64,000 nt of DNA, taken from positions 1 through 64,000 of the forward strand of contig URZO01000002.1 of the NCBI GenBank assembly GCA_900552465.1. The letters run 5' to 3'. Position numbers and translations under genes: made by a program. Source of the stretch: an uncultured Parabacteroides sp. Its GTDB lineage: Bacteria; Bacteroidota; Bacteroidia; Bacteroidales; Tannerellaceae. Below, in pieces: positions 16,122-25,514 of this stretch. A model generated the notes under the pieces. It made no database searches, had not been told where the DNA came from, and worked only from the letters and a program-made list of their open reading frames with translations. Every line of letters begins with the position of its first letter. Positions within the stretch are counted from its first letter, which is position 1.

Positions 16122-17225
16122 ATGGCAAAAGTAAGTGAGAAATGGGTACGACTGATAGGGATTATCGGTTGTGTATTATGTTTTACATCCTGCAAACAAA
16201 CACCGGATGTACAGATGAACGCTAATTATGCAATTATGAAAGTAACTCCTACTGATAAGGAACTTTCGACTGCCTATTCGGCGACAATTCGCGGGCGCCA
16301 GGACATTGACATTTATCCGCAAGTATCTGGAATTATTGAAAAACTTTGCGTATCGGAAGGGCAGAAAGTCCGCCGGGGACAAGTACTTTTCATCATCGAT
16401 CAGGTCCCTTACAAAGCGGCATTAAAGACAGCTATCGCAAATGTGGAAGCAGCAAAAGCCGGACTGGCTACGGCTGAACTGACTTACAACAGTGCGAAAG
16501 AGCTATATGCTCAAAAAGTCGTTTCGGAATTCAATCTGAAAACAAATCAGAACACCTACCTGACAGCCAAAGCACAGTTATCACAGGCTGAAGCACAGGA
16601 AATCAATGCTCGTAACAACTTGTCCTACACAGAGGTAAAAAGCCCGAGTGACGGAGTTATCGGCATGCTCCCTTACCGTGTCGGTGCATTGGTCAGCCCT
16701 TCCATACCCCAACCGCTGACAACTGTTTCCGATAATTCGGAAATGTACGTCTATTTTTCAATGACGGAAAATCAGCTATTAGGTATGACCCGGCAGTACG
16801 GGACTATGGACGAAGCATTAGCTAATATGCCGGAAGTGGAACTCCAGCTCAACGACAAATCCATATATGATATAAAAGGAAAAATAGAATCGATCAGCGG
16901 AGTAATCGACCGGCAGACAGGAACAGTCGGTGTCCGCGCCGTATTCCCTAACGAATCACGCCTGCTTCATAGCGGAGCATCGGGGAATGTGATTATCCCG
17001 AATACCTATAAAAACTGTATTGTTATCCCACAGGGAGCAACCGTACAGCTACAGGATAAAACAATTGTGTATAAAGTAGTGGACGGTAAAGCCGTTTCCA
17101 CCTTGATAACGGTCGCCGAAGTGAATAACGGTCGCGAATACGTCGTGCTTGACGGGTTGAAAGCAGGTGATGAAATAGTATCGGAAGGTGCCGGTCTATT
17201 ACGTGAAGGTACACAAGTTAAATAA
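16122..17225 (+). CDS. RND efflux periplasmic adaptor, lipoprotein
   Basis: Membrane-fusion protein of an AcrA/MexA-type exporter. It carries a lipoprotein signal with Cys24 in CFTSCKQ. The halves of the lipoyl domain are seen in DIDIYPQVSGIIEKLCVSEG and in YTEVKSPSDGVIG, enclosing a helical hairpin (about 100-165); beta-barrel and membrane-proximal domains follow. Length 367 aa is typical. It is first in a three-gene operon with 10 bases to the pump gene. TACCTTCG about 30 bases upstream may be a weak -7 element. Confidence 0.93.
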   Translation: MAKVSEKWVRLIGIIGCVLCFTSCKQTPDVQMNANYAIMKVTPTDKELSTAYSATIRGRQDIDIYPQVSGIIEKLCVSEGQKVRRGQVLFIIDQVPYKAALKTAIANVEAAKAGLATAELTYNSAKELYAQKVVSEFNLKTNQNTYLTAKAQLSQAEAQEINARNNLSYTEVKSPSDGVIGMLPYRVGALVSPSIPQPLTTVSDNSEMYVYFSMTENQLLGMTRQYGTMDEALANMPEVELQLNDKSIYDIKGKIESISGVIDRQTGTVGVRAVFPNESRLLHSGASGNVIIPNTYKNCIVIPQGATVQLQDKTIVYKVVDGKAVSTLITVAEVNNGREYVVLDGLKAGDEIVSEGAGLLREGTQVK

Positions 17226-17235
17226 ATGATCGAAT

Positions 17236-20200
17236 ATGAAAGGAAATATATTTATAAAACGGCCGGTTATGGCTATATCCATTTCCGTGCTGATTTTGAT
17301 TATCGGACTAATCTCGCTCTTTACCTTACCGGTAGAGCAATATCCGGACATCGCACCTCCTACGGTATACGTAACTGCCAATTATACAGGTGCAGATGCC
17401 GAGGCTGTGATGAACAGTGTAATCATGCCACTGGAAGAAAGTATCAATGGTGTGGAAAACATGATGTACATTACTTCTACGGCAAGTAATGCAGGTTCGG
17501 CTGTTATCCAGGTGTACTTCAAACAGGGAACAGACCCGGATATGGCTGCGGTCAACGTGCAGAATCGCGTATCGAAGGCTCAGGGCTTGTTGCCGGCCGA
17601 AGTAACGAGAATCGGCGTGGCTACACAGAAACGCCAGACCAGTTTCCTGCAGATTAATACACTCGCCTGCACAGACGGGCGATACGATGAGACATTCCTC
17701 GCCAACTATCTGGACATTAACGTCATCCCGGAGATTAAGCGTATCGAAGGTGTGGGTGACGTGATGGAGTTGGGTAATACATACAGTATGCGTATCTGGC
17801 TGAAACCGGAGCTAATGGCGCAATACGGACTGGTCCCGTCGGATGTAACAGCGGTATTGGGCGAACAGAACATTGAAGCGCCTACCGGTTCGCTGGGTGA
17901 GAACTCGAAAAATGTCTTCCAGTTTACGATGAAATATCGTGGAAGATTAAAAAGCGTGGAAGAATTCAAGAATACAGTCATTCGGTCAAGCGCAGACGGT
18001 TCCGTCCTGAAACTGCAGGACATTGCCGATGTGGAACTGGGTGCTCTGTCCTATGCATTCCATGGAGAGATGGACAGCAAACCGGCCGTAACATTCATCG
18101 CTTTCCAGGTGGCAGGAGCCAATGCAACTACCGTCAATGAAAAGATAACGAATCTGCTGGACGAGATGTCTGAAAAGTTGCCGGAAGGAACTGAGTTTGT
18201 CACACTGATGAGTTCGAACGACTTCCTGTTCGCATCCATCCACAATGTGGTCGAGACCCTGTTTATTGCCATTATTCTTGTAATTTTGGTCGTCTACTTC
18301 TTCCTGCAAGATTTCAAGAGTACACTGATACCGTCCATTTCCATCATTGTTTCGCTGGTCGGCACATTTGCCTGCCTGATGGCTGCCGGTTTCAGTATCA
18401 ACATTCTGACGATGTTCGCCCTGGTACTGGCTATCGGTACGGTGGTGGATGACGCCATCGTCGTGGTGGAAGCCGTGCAGGCGAAATTCGATGCCGGCTA
18501 TAAATCACCTTATCAGGCCACCAAAGATGCAATGAGCGATGTGACTATGGCCGTTATCTCCTGTACCTGTGTGTTCATGGCGGTATTCGTACCTGTTACC
18601 TTTATGGGCGGTACTTCCGGTATCTTCTATACGCAGTTCGGCGTAACGATGGCTACAGCCGTAGGATTGTCCTGTATTTGCGCCTTGACACTCTGTCCGG
18701 CCTTATGCGCCCTGTTGATGAAACCTTCGGATGGGACAAAGAGTGAGAAAAGCATCAACGGACGGGTGCGTGCAGCATACAATGCGTCGTTCAACGCCAT
18801 GTTGGGCAAATATAAGAAAGGTGTGCTCTTCTTTATCCACCATCGTTGGATGGTATGGACAGCATTGGTTGCTACGATCGTATTGCTCGCCTATTTCATG
18901 AACACTACTAAAACGGGACTTGTACCCCAGGAAGACCAGGGCGTTATGATGATTAACGTAAGCGTTTCACCCGGTAGCACACTGGAGGAAACAACCAAAG
19001 TGATGAACAAGGTGGAAGGTATTATCAAAGAGACACCCGAAGTGGAACATTATGCAAAAATCACCGGATACGGACTGATTGCAGGACAGGGAACTTCGTA
19101 TGGTACGATCATCATCCGTCTGAAAAACTGGGACGACCGGAAAGGTAGCGAACATACAGCCAATGCAGTGATGTCACGCCTTAACGCGCAGTTCCACGGG
19201 ATTAAGGAAGCACAAATCTTCTGTTTCCAACCGGGTATGATTCCGGGGTACGGTATGGGTAACTCCATCGAGCTGAACCTTCAGGATAAGACCGGTGGCG
19301 ATATGGAGGTTTTCTACGGGAACGCAATGAAGTTCCTGGGCGCCCTGAACCAGCGTCCGGAGGTTGAAATGGCTTACACCTCATACGCTATGAATTTCCC
19401 GCAGGTTACAGTGGATGTGGATGCAGCCAAATGTAAACGTGCAGGCATTTCGCCGGCAACGGTACTCGATGCCTTGGGCAGCTATTGCGGCGGTGCGTAT
19501 ATCTCCAACTATAACCAGTTTGGTAAAGTCTACCGCGTGATGATGCAAGCCTCTCCTGAATACCGCCTGGATGAGCATTCGTTAAACAATATGTTCGTCA
19601 GGAACGGGGCGGAAATGGCACCGATCAGCCAATTCGTCACCCTGAAAAAAGTTCAGGGAGCAGAAGTGGCCAACCGTTTCAATCTGTACAGTTGTATCAC
19701 TGCCAATGTCAACCCGGCTGACGGATATTCCTCCGGTGAAGTACAAAATGCAATTAAAGAAGTTGCCGAACAGGTCCTTCCGACCGGATACGGTTACGAA
19801 TACGGCGGTATGGCACGTGAAGAAGCCGGAAACAGCGGATTGAAGACACTCTTCATTTATGCTGTCTGTATCGTGCTCATATTCCTGATCCTTTCCTGTT
19901 TGTATGAAAGTTTCCTGGTACCGTTCGCCGTCATCTTCTCGGTGCCGTTCGGACTGATGGGTAGCTTCCTGTTCGCCAAAATATTCGGACTGGAAAACAA
20001 TATTTACCTGCAAACAGGTGTGATCATGTTGATCGGACTTCTATCGAAGACAGCGATCCTGATTACAGAATTTGCAATCGAACGCCGTCGTAAAGGAATG
20101 GGCATCGTCGAATCAGCCTACTCGGCCGCACAGGCTCGTTTCAGACCGATCCTGATGACCGTGCTCACGATGATCTTCGGTATGCTTCCGTTGATGTTCT

Positions 20201-20439
20201 CCACAGGTGCAGGTGCCAATGGTAACAGTTCTTTAGGAACAGGTGTTGTCGGCGGTATGGCTATTGGAACACTGGCCTTACTGTTTGTAGTACCGGTATT
20301 CTACATCATTTTCGAGTTCTTGCAGGAAAAGATCCGTAAACCGATGACAGAAGAAGCCGATGTGCAAGTTGCCTTGGAAAAGGAAAAAAGCCTGACCGAA
20401 CGCGGTGAATTTAACAAAGAAAATAATAGTGAAATATGA
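17236..20439 (+). CDS. RND multidrug efflux permease (HAE1 type)
   Basis: Inner-membrane proton-driven pump. The N-terminus FIKRPVMAISISVLILIIGL is the first of twelve membrane helices. The proton-relay Asp pair lies in IGTVVDDAIVVVEAV (TM4, near residue 400), and the matching Lys of TM10 in LIGLLSKTAILITEFA. Two large periplasmic porter/docking loops are present, and the length (1067 aa) is standard. The stop overlaps the next start by 4 bases. Together with the adaptor and TolC genes it makes a complete export system, presumably controlled by the AraC-type regulator next to it. Confidence 0.95.
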   Translation: MKGNIFIKRPVMAISISVLILIIGLISLFTLPVEQYPDIAPPTVYVTANYTGADAEAVMNSVIMPLEESINGVENMMYITSTASNAGSAVIQVYFKQGTDPDMAAVNVQNRVSKAQGLLPAEVTRIGVATQKRQTSFLQINTLACTDGRYDETFLANYLDINVIPEIKRIEGVGDVMELGNTYSMRIWLKPELMAQYGLVPSDVTAVLGEQNIEAPTGSLGENSKNVFQFTMKYRGRLKSVEEFKNTVIRSSADGSVLKLQDIADVELGALSYAFHGEMDSKPAVTFIAFQVAGANATTVNEKITNLLDEMSEKLPEGTEFVTLMSSNDFLFASIHNVVETLFIAIILVILVVYFFLQDFKSTLIPSISIIVSLVGTFACLMAAGFSINILTMFALVLAIGTVVDDAIVVVEAVQAKFDAGYKSPYQATKDAMSDVTMAVISCTCVFMAVFVPVTFMGGTSGIFYTQFGVTMATAVGLSCICALTLCPALCALLMKPSDGTKSEKSINGRVRAAYNASFNAMLGKYKKGVLFFIHHRWMVWTALVATIVLLAYFMNTTKTGLVPQEDQGVMMINVSVSPGSTLEETTKVMNKVEGIIKETPEVEHYAKITGYGLIAGQGTSYGTIIIRLKNWDDRKGSEHTANAVMSRLNAQFHGIKEAQIFCFQPGMIPGYGMGNSIELNLQDKTGGDMEVFYGNAMKFLGALNQRPEVEMAYTSYAMNFPQVTVDVDAAKCKRAGISPATVLDALGSYCGGAYISNYNQFGKVYRVMMQASPEYRLDEHSLNNMFVRNGAEMAPISQFVTLKKVQGAEVANRFNLYSCITANVNPADGYSSGEVQNAIKEVAEQVLPTGYGYEYGGMAREEAGNSGLKTLFIYAVCIVLIFLILSCLYESFLVPFAVIFSVPFGLMGSFLFAKIFGLENNIYLQTGVIMLIGLLSKTAILITEFAIERRRKGMGIVESAYSAAQARFRPILMTVLTMIFGMLPLMFSTGAGANGNSSLGTGVVGGMAIGTLALLFVVPVFYIIFEFLQEKIRKPMTEEADVQVALEKEKSLTERGEFNKENNSEI

Positions 20440-21797
20440 AAAAGATAATCCTGTTAACAACCGCAACTGTTCTACTGAGCAGTTGCGGGATATACAATAA
20501 ATATCAACCGGCCACTACCGCTCCCGACAATTTGTACGGCGAAGAGGTAGCAGTAGACGATACGGTTAGTCTCGGCAATATGGACTGGCGGGAGCTCTTT
20601 ACAGACCCGCAACTGCAAACCCTCATTGAACAGGGATTACAAAACAATACCGACCTGCAATCGGCACATCTGCGCATTGATGAAGCTGAAGCTGCTTTAA
20701 TGTCGGCCAAGCTCGCGTTCTTGCCCTCATTCGCTTTAGCCCCTCAGGGAATGGTAAGCAGCTTTGATGGTCATAAGGCGACTCAAACCTATTCATTGCC
20801 AGTCACTGCCAGTTGGGAACTGGATATCTTCGGCCGTCTGCGTAATGCCAAGCAACAGGCTAAAGCCTTGTATGCACAAAGCAAGGATTACCAACAGGCC
20901 GTCAGGACACAGTTGATCGCCGGAATAGCCAACACCTATTATACGTTGCTAATGCTGGACGAACAACTGATCATCTCGCAACAAACGGCAGAAGCCTGGA
21001 AAGAGACCGTTGCCTCTACCCGTGCACTGATGAATGCAGGCTTGGCTAACGAGGCTGCGACCTCCCAAATGGAAGCGGTTTATTACAACGTACAGACTTC
21101 CATCCTGGACCTGAAAGAACAGATTAACAAGGTGGAAAACGGGCTTGCATTACTGCTCGCCGAAACTCCCCGCTCCTACGAGCGTGGCAAACTGGAAGGA
21201 CAGCAATTCCCCGACGACCTGGCTGTCGGCGTCCCGATACAGATGCTTGCCAATCGCCCTGATGTCCGCGCAGCTGAACGCTCATTAGAACAGGCTTTTT
21301 ACGGAACCAATCAGGCACGCTCTGCTTTCTACCCGTCTATTGTATTGAGCGGAAGCGCCGGCTGGACAAACTCGGCAGGAAGCATGATTGTCAACCCGGG
21401 AAAGTTCCTGGCCTCGGCTGTCGGATCACTTACACAACCACTGTTTAATAAAGGACAAATTATGGCACAATACCGTATAGCCAAAGCACAGCAGGAAGAA
21501 ACCAGCCTGGCTTTCCAGCAGACACTTCTGAATGCCGGCAGCGAAGTAAACGATGCTCTGGTCGCCTGCCAGACAAGCAGGGAGAAAACAATCTTGTTCG
21601 ACAAACAGATCCTTTCCCTTCAAAAGGCATTGGAAAGTACTTCCCTGCTGATGGAGCATGGAACAACAACGTACCTGGAGGTCTTGACCGCCCGACAATC
21701 ATTGCTCAGTGCACAATTGTCACAAACGGCAAACCGCTTTGCTGAGATACAGAGTGTCATAAACCTCTACCAGGCATTGGGCGGAGGCAGAGAATAA
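20436..21797 (+). CDS. TolC-family outer-membrane factor, lipoprotein
   Basis: OprM/NodT-type outer-membrane channel. Signal with lipobox LLSSC (Cys17), two tandem helical repeats, and the late motif YQALGGG at the C-terminus, as in other RND outer-membrane lipoproteins. It contains PIQMLANRPDVRAAERSLEQ, the typical link between the repeats. At 453 aa it closes the RND operon, overlapping the pump gene by 4 bases, and a strong terminator follows 53 bases later. Confidence 0.93.
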   Translation: MKKIILLTTATVLLSSCGIYNKYQPATTAPDNLYGEEVAVDDTVSLGNMDWRELFTDPQLQTLIEQGLQNNTDLQSAHLRIDEAEAALMSAKLAFLPSFALAPQGMVSSFDGHKATQTYSLPVTASWELDIFGRLRNAKQQAKALYAQSKDYQQAVRTQLIAGIANTYYTLLMLDEQLIISQQTAEAWKETVASTRALMNAGLANEAATSQMEAVYYNVQTSILDLKEQINKVENGLALLLAETPRSYERGKLEGQQFPDDLAVGVPIQMLANRPDVRAAERSLEQAFYGTNQARSAFYPSIVLSGSAGWTNSAGSMIVNPGKFLASAVGSLTQPLFNKGQIMAQYRIAKAQQEETSLAFQQTLLNAGSEVNDALVACQTSREKTILFDKQILSLQKALESTSLLMEHGTTTYLEVLTARQSLLSAQLSQTANRFAEIQSVINLYQALGGGRE

Positions 21798-21850
21798 GTC
21801 AAAATCAAGTCACATTTAGCCAAACTATATATACAACCTGTTTCTATTCA

Positions 21851-21901
21851 GGATCTACCTCGAAAGGCATTCATGACCTTAATGAGGTAGATCCTTTTTT
21901 T
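21851..21901 (+). terminator. Rho-independent terminator of the RND operon
   Basis: GGATCTACCTC and GAGGTAGATCC pair perfectly (11 bp) over a 22-base loop and are followed by seven T. It separates the RND operon from tRNA-Val. Confidence 0.9.
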
Positions 21902-21923
21902 ATATTCGAAAAATTTGCAAGAA

Positions 21924-21957
21924 TTGTTTTTTATCCAATTCTTTTCTTATATATTTG
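21924..21957 (+). promoter_or_regulatory. Promoter of tRNA-Val
   Basis: TATATTTG at 21950-21957 is a perfect -7 box ending 7 bases before the mature tRNA. ATTG at 21923-21926 is a possible -33 element with a slightly long 23-base spacer. Confidence 0.6.
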
Positions 21958-21964
21958 CCAACCC

Positions 21965-22039
21965 GAACCGTTAGCTCAGCTGGTTTAGAGCGCTGCCTTG
22001 ACAGGGCAGAGGTCGCCGGTTCGAATCCGGCACGGTTCA
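21965..22039 (+). tRNA. tRNA-Val (anticodon GAC)
   Basis: A full cloverleaf can be drawn: acceptor GAACCGT/ACGGTTC, D stem GCTC/GAGC, anticodon stem CTGCC/GGCAG around loop TTGACAG (anticodon GAC), T stem GCCGG/CCGGC with TTCGAAT. Discriminator A; CCA is not encoded. Confidence 0.97.
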
Positions 22040-22632
22040 CTTCATCCCGCTAGTTTTCACCTCATATTTTTTAGTAAATACAAGAAATTCAAATCTTAGT
22101 AAAAGTAAATCTGCGGTATGATGTGAATTTGAAGTTATAGTAATGGTTTTGTCAAATCATCGGTATGATTTGACAAAACCATTACTATAAGCCTATCAGA
22201 CGGTTTGCCCGACAGACTTGGATACAGGTACTACACGGATATACGATTATCATACAACAATGTAAAAGGAACAGATTTCTTAACCGGGTATTATCTATAC
22301 CAATAACAGACAATATAAGAAATTAATCCAACACATCAAGCCTAACATTTACTGCTTAAATAAAGGATAATACGATTTAATATACTACACATAACAAACG
22401 AACATAATCTTTGAGTTATTTAGCTTGCAAATTTTATACTATCATAATCAAAAAGTTGAATATACTGTTCACAACCAAGAATTTTAACCACAAAAATATT
22501 AAGATCAAGCCTTAAACATTAATCTTCTAAAAAGAATTAGCTTTTTTGATCGTATTCTTCTATTTTTGTATTCAATTAAGCATTAAGACACAGAACATAA
22601 CCGTTTTTTTCAACATTCAAAAAGTTAGGAAT
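22040..22632. other. AT-rich intergenic region before the ECF sigma gene
   Basis: This 593-base gap is AT-rich and has no convincing gene. Its main feature is a perfect hairpin repeat at 22135-22190. A TATTTTTG box at 22561-22568 is a possible -7 element for the sigma factor gene, with a leader of about 58 bases; no good -33 partner is seen. Nothing else was recognised. Confidence 0.7.
22135..22190. repeat. Perfect 26-bp inverted repeat (dispersed hairpin element, copy 1)
   Basis: Arms 22135-22160 and 22165-22190 are exactly complementary around the 4-base loop CGGT. The core TAATGGTTTTG recurs in a second, imperfect copy at 33701-33754. No T-run follows, so a simple terminator is unlikely. 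Confidence 0.9.
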
Positions 22633-23136
22633 ATGAATGGAACACAATTTCAACAAAAATTATTAGGCTTACAAGAAAACATGATGAATTTTGCACTCAT
22701 GCTCACCGCGAACCGGGAAGAAGCCTTGGATTTACTGCAGGACACAACGCTGAAAGTTTTAAACAATCAGGAGAAATTCGTTGACAACGTTAATTTCAAA
22801 GGATGGGTTTTAACTGTCATGCGTAATCTTTTTATTAACAACTATCATAAGGTAGTACGTATCCAGACATTTGTTGATTCAAGCGTAGATTTATATAATT
22901 TGGATATTGTCAATGAATCCGGATTTGACTCGCCGGATAAAGCCTACCAAATTAAGGAGATTACAAAAGCGATCAACGAATTAAATGAAGATTATAAAAT
23001 TTGTTTCTCTATGTTTTTGAGCGGCTATAAATACAACGAAATTGCAGAAAAGCTAAATGTACCATTAGGGACAGTGAAAAGCCGTATTTTCTTTGCACGC
23101 CAAGAGTTGCAAAAAGCATTAAGGGATTTCCACTAA
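22633..23136 (+). CDS. ECF-type RNA polymerase sigma factor
   Basis: Small sigma factor of the extracytoplasmic-function group, 167 aa. Region 2 is seen in ANREEALDLLQDTTLKVLNN and GWVLTVMRNLFINNYH; region 4 helix-turn-helix is in YNEIAEKLNVPLGTVKSRIF. The frame is open 29 codons further upstream, but the ATG at 22633 gives the normal start and the upstream part is low-complexity. No anti-sigma gene is adjacent on the same strand, which is unusual for the group. Its position at the edge of a block of stress genes suggests that it may control them (inference). A clean terminator follows. Confidence 0.92.
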   Translation: MNGTQFQQKLLGLQENMMNFALMLTANREEALDLLQDTTLKVLNNQEKFVDNVNFKGWVLTVMRNLFINNYHKVVRIQTFVDSSVDLYNLDIVNESGFDSPDKAYQIKEITKAINELNEDYKICFSMFLSGYKYNEIAEKLNVPLGTVKSRIFFARQELQKALRDFH

Positions 23137-23160
23137 TCTCAACCACATTCTTAAACTATA

Positions 23161-23196
23161 AAAACGGTCACAGAGTATTTTTCTGTGACCGTTTTT
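23161..23196. terminator. Terminator after the sigma factor gene
   Basis: AAAACGGTCACAGA and TCTGTGACCGTTTT pair perfectly (14 bp) around a 7-base loop, with a T-run on the right. It begins 24 bases after the sigma factor stop. Confidence 0.92.
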
Positions 23197-23245
23197 ATTA
23201 ACTCAAGAGCTATACCAGGAATACCTGTTCCTCTGAAAAAGCAAA

Positions 23246-23269
23246 GAGGGGAGATGAAAATCTCCCCTC
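23246..23269. terminator. Hairpin with GAAA loop, probable terminator of the OmpA operon
   Basis: GAGGGGAGAT and ATCTCCCCTC pair perfectly around a GAAA loop. Read on the minus strand it is followed by TTTGCTTTTT, so it may end the leftward operon. A weaker hairpin (GAGTACCT/AGGTACTC, 23303-23357) lies between it and the stop codon. Confidence 0.65.
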
Positions 23270-23395
23270 ATTTTGTGATCTCATAATAAATCAGATTCAA
23301 GTGAGTACCTAAAAAGGTGCGAGTATGCAAGAGGTTATCTGATTACTGAAGGTACTCCTTTTTTCAAGTCAGGCAACGGTTCTGAGATATACGGA

Positions 23396-24559
23396 TTATT
23401 CAACATAAAGAATTACTGCACGATTCCATTCTGGTTTATCGAATGGAGGTTCACGGTCCCCTACCCATTCCACTACCACACGATCGCGGCTGATGTTATA
23501 TTCGTCAATCAAAATTCGGGCTACATTCTGAGCTCTTTCAGCAGACAACTTTTCGTTGATTTTAGCTGTTCCGGTCTTCCTATCCGTATAACCGATAACT
23601 TTCACTTTCAACTGTGGATTATCCTTCAGATATTGAGCAATGTTATAAATGTTCACTCCTTGATAAGGATCGACTTTTGTCTGATTTATCTTAAACAGTA
23701 CTACGTTATTGATCAATGGATTGGTTTCCACAATCTTTTCAGTAATAACTTCTGTTGGTGGACATTCCGGACAACTTACCGGACGCTGTGCCAGAATCTG
23801 ATTTTGCTCATACAATTCATTGATCTTGCTATTTAAGGCATCGATCTCAAGCGGATTCCTTAACTCTGCTTCCGAAAAAGTAGCATCTTTTCCGAGATTA
23901 AAGACCAAACCGGCAGAAGCCGTACCTAATATATCATAATTACCGCTGGTTTTTACTTGGTTGAATTCGCTTTTCAATGCCGTTGCAGCAAATTCAATCG
24001 ACAAAGTAACCCGGTTTGACAATCTGAAATTATTGATAAGACCGGCATTCAGTGTCATACTGTTATCACGAATATGTCCCATTGCATATTCCGGTTGATT
24101 CTTATAGTCCCAGCCGAAAGCCCATCCGAATCCAACGTAAGGAACCAGCTGATAAACACGATCAGAACTATATTTCATGAAGTAATCAGTAATACTCCAC
24201 ATTAAGTTTGCCTGGAAGCTGGCATATCGGTTACGCGACATAATAGTTGCGTTATCATTGAATGTATGCAGGTTTGTCAGACCGGCAGCTTTGATACGGG
24301 TACCTAAATACGGACTAATCCATTTACCGATTTGAAATTCCGGTGTTACTGTAAAGCGATTGAAGAAATCGGCATCTTTGTTATTGTCACCAAAATATAT
24401 ATTAGCACCGGCACCGGCTCCAATAAACCAATTATCCCAAAAACCATTCTTCAAAAACGTGGCACTATGTGCCGGCTCTGTACTGTAACCTTCTTTTTCC
24501 TGGGCATAAGAGATCTGCATAACGCCTAAAAGCGCCATTGATATAATAATTTTATTCAT
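23396..24559 (-). CDS. OmpA-family outer-membrane protein
   Basis: Signal peptide (ending near SYAQ), an eight-strand-type barrel domain (about 40-240), a short coiled linker with a CPECPP motif, and a C-terminal OmpA peptidoglycan-binding domain (about 280-387) with VKVIGYTDRKTGTAKINEKL, then SAERAQNVARIL. Length 387 aa is usual. It links the outer membrane to the wall. It is the last gene of the leftward stress operon, 39 bases after the small barrel gene. OmpA-like proteins are major envelope proteins in the phylum. Confidence 0.93.
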   Translation of the reverse strand: MNKIIISMALLGVMQISYAQEKEGYSTEPAHSATFLKNGFWDNWFIGAGAGANIYFGDNNKDADFFNRFTVTPEFQIGKWISPYLGTRIKAAGLTNLHTFNDNATIMSRNRYASFQANLMWSITDYFMKYSSDRVYQLVPYVGFGWAFGWDYKNQPEYAMGHIRDNSMTLNAGLINNFRLSNRVTLSIEFAATALKSEFNQVKTSGNYDILGTASAGLVFNLGKDATFSEAELRNPLEIDALNSKINELYEQNQILAQRPVSCPECPPTEVITEKIVETNPLINNVVLFKINQTKVDPYQGVNIYNIAQYLKDNPQLKVKVIGYTDRKTGTAKINEKLSAERAQNVARILIDEYNISRDRVVVEWVGDREPPFDKPEWNRAVILYVE

Positions 24560-24598
24560 AACTTTTTCTATTTATTTAAAACGATATAAATTTGATTA

Positions 24599-25105
24599 CT
24601 AAAAACGGTAACCCCAACCAAAAGCAATCACGGAGGAGTTGTCTTTGCCAAATACATATTTGTATTCGACATTCAGGAAATTGCGTGTATTTATATTATA
24701 AGTAAGGCCGCCTCCCAGATTAAATCCAAAATTCGTCGAACTATGGGAGTCGATAGTGGTTTCTTTGCCATCGTCGCCTTTGATGGTCTGTTTACCTTGA
24801 AAATTATTCTGCAGATTAAAACCTGCTAACGGATAAAGAGACAGGTTGTCTGCATTCAGATTAAAGACATAATGAGCGTTCACATCAATGTCAAGCCCTG
24901 TGACTTTGTTTTTAGGAAAGAAAAACATCAGATCTGGAGCCAGACGTATGTGATTCGTCAAATTGTAACGTCCTTGAGCACCAAGCATAACACGCTTAAA
25001 ATCTGTTTGATAACCAAAATTCCCCAATAATGAGAAATCACCCTTTTGCGCAAAAGCGCTTAATGAGATAGTCAATAAAACTACTAAAGTTATAAACTTT
25101 TTCAT
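24599..25105 (-). CDS. Small outer-membrane beta-barrel protein
   Basis: Exported 168-aa protein with a signal peptide ending in SAFAQ and alternating hydrophobic strands such as HIRLAPDLMFFFP and FLNVEYKYVFG, ending in the aromatic residue F as outer-membrane barrels do. It resembles OmpX/OmpW-type porin-family proteins. It lies between the GlsB and OmpA genes on the same strand with short gaps, so it is probably co-expressed with them. The function is unknown. Confidence 0.85.
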   Translation of the reverse strand: MKKFITLVVLLTISLSAFAQKGDFSLLGNFGYQTDFKRVMLGAQGRYNLTNHIRLAPDLMFFFPKNKVTGLDIDVNAHYVFNLNADNLSLYPLAGFNLQNNFQGKQTIKGDDGKETTIDSHSSTNFGFNLGGGLTYNINTRNFLNVEYKYVFGKDNSSVIAFGWGYRF

Positions 25106-25145
25106 GATTACTTAATTTAATTGTAAAACTTTTACCATATAAACC

Positions 25146-25391
25146 TTAAACTTTTCTTTTAAATAAAGATAAAACCCATAATAAAATAACGGCTCCGACA
25201 ACAGAAGATAGTAAACTACCTAAGATACCATACATTGCCAAACCCAAAAGAGTAAAAATCCAACCACCTAACAAACCGCCGATAAGGCCGACAATCAGAT
25301 TAATAATCATACCGAATCCCCTGCCTTTCATGATCCAGCCAGCAATTGCACCGGCTGCGATACCTATAACAATTGACCAAATTAATCCCAT
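25146..25391 (-). CDS. GlsB/YeaQ/YmgE-family small membrane protein
   Basis: An 81-aa protein with three glycine-rich hydrophobic segments (IVIGIAAGAIAGWIMKGRG, then LIVGLIGGLLGGWIFTLLG, then LSSVVGAVILLWVLSLF). The family is called transglycosylase-associated but has no proven enzyme activity; members are induced by acid, osmotic or general stress in other bacteria. A paralogue lies 1.5 kb upstream in the same operon. Confidence 0.93.
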   Translation of the reverse strand: MGLIWSIVIGIAAGAIAGWIMKGRGFGMIINLIVGLIGGLLGGWIFTLLGLAMYGILGSLLSSVVGAVILLWVLSLFKRKV

Positions 25392-25514
25392 GACTTTTAA
25401 ATTTTTAATTAATAACTTAAGGCAAGATTACCCTGATCCAGTTCATATTATTTGTTATAGCAAAACATACAAGAATCAGAGCAATCTAAACCAATCAATT
25501 AGAATTCTTAATGA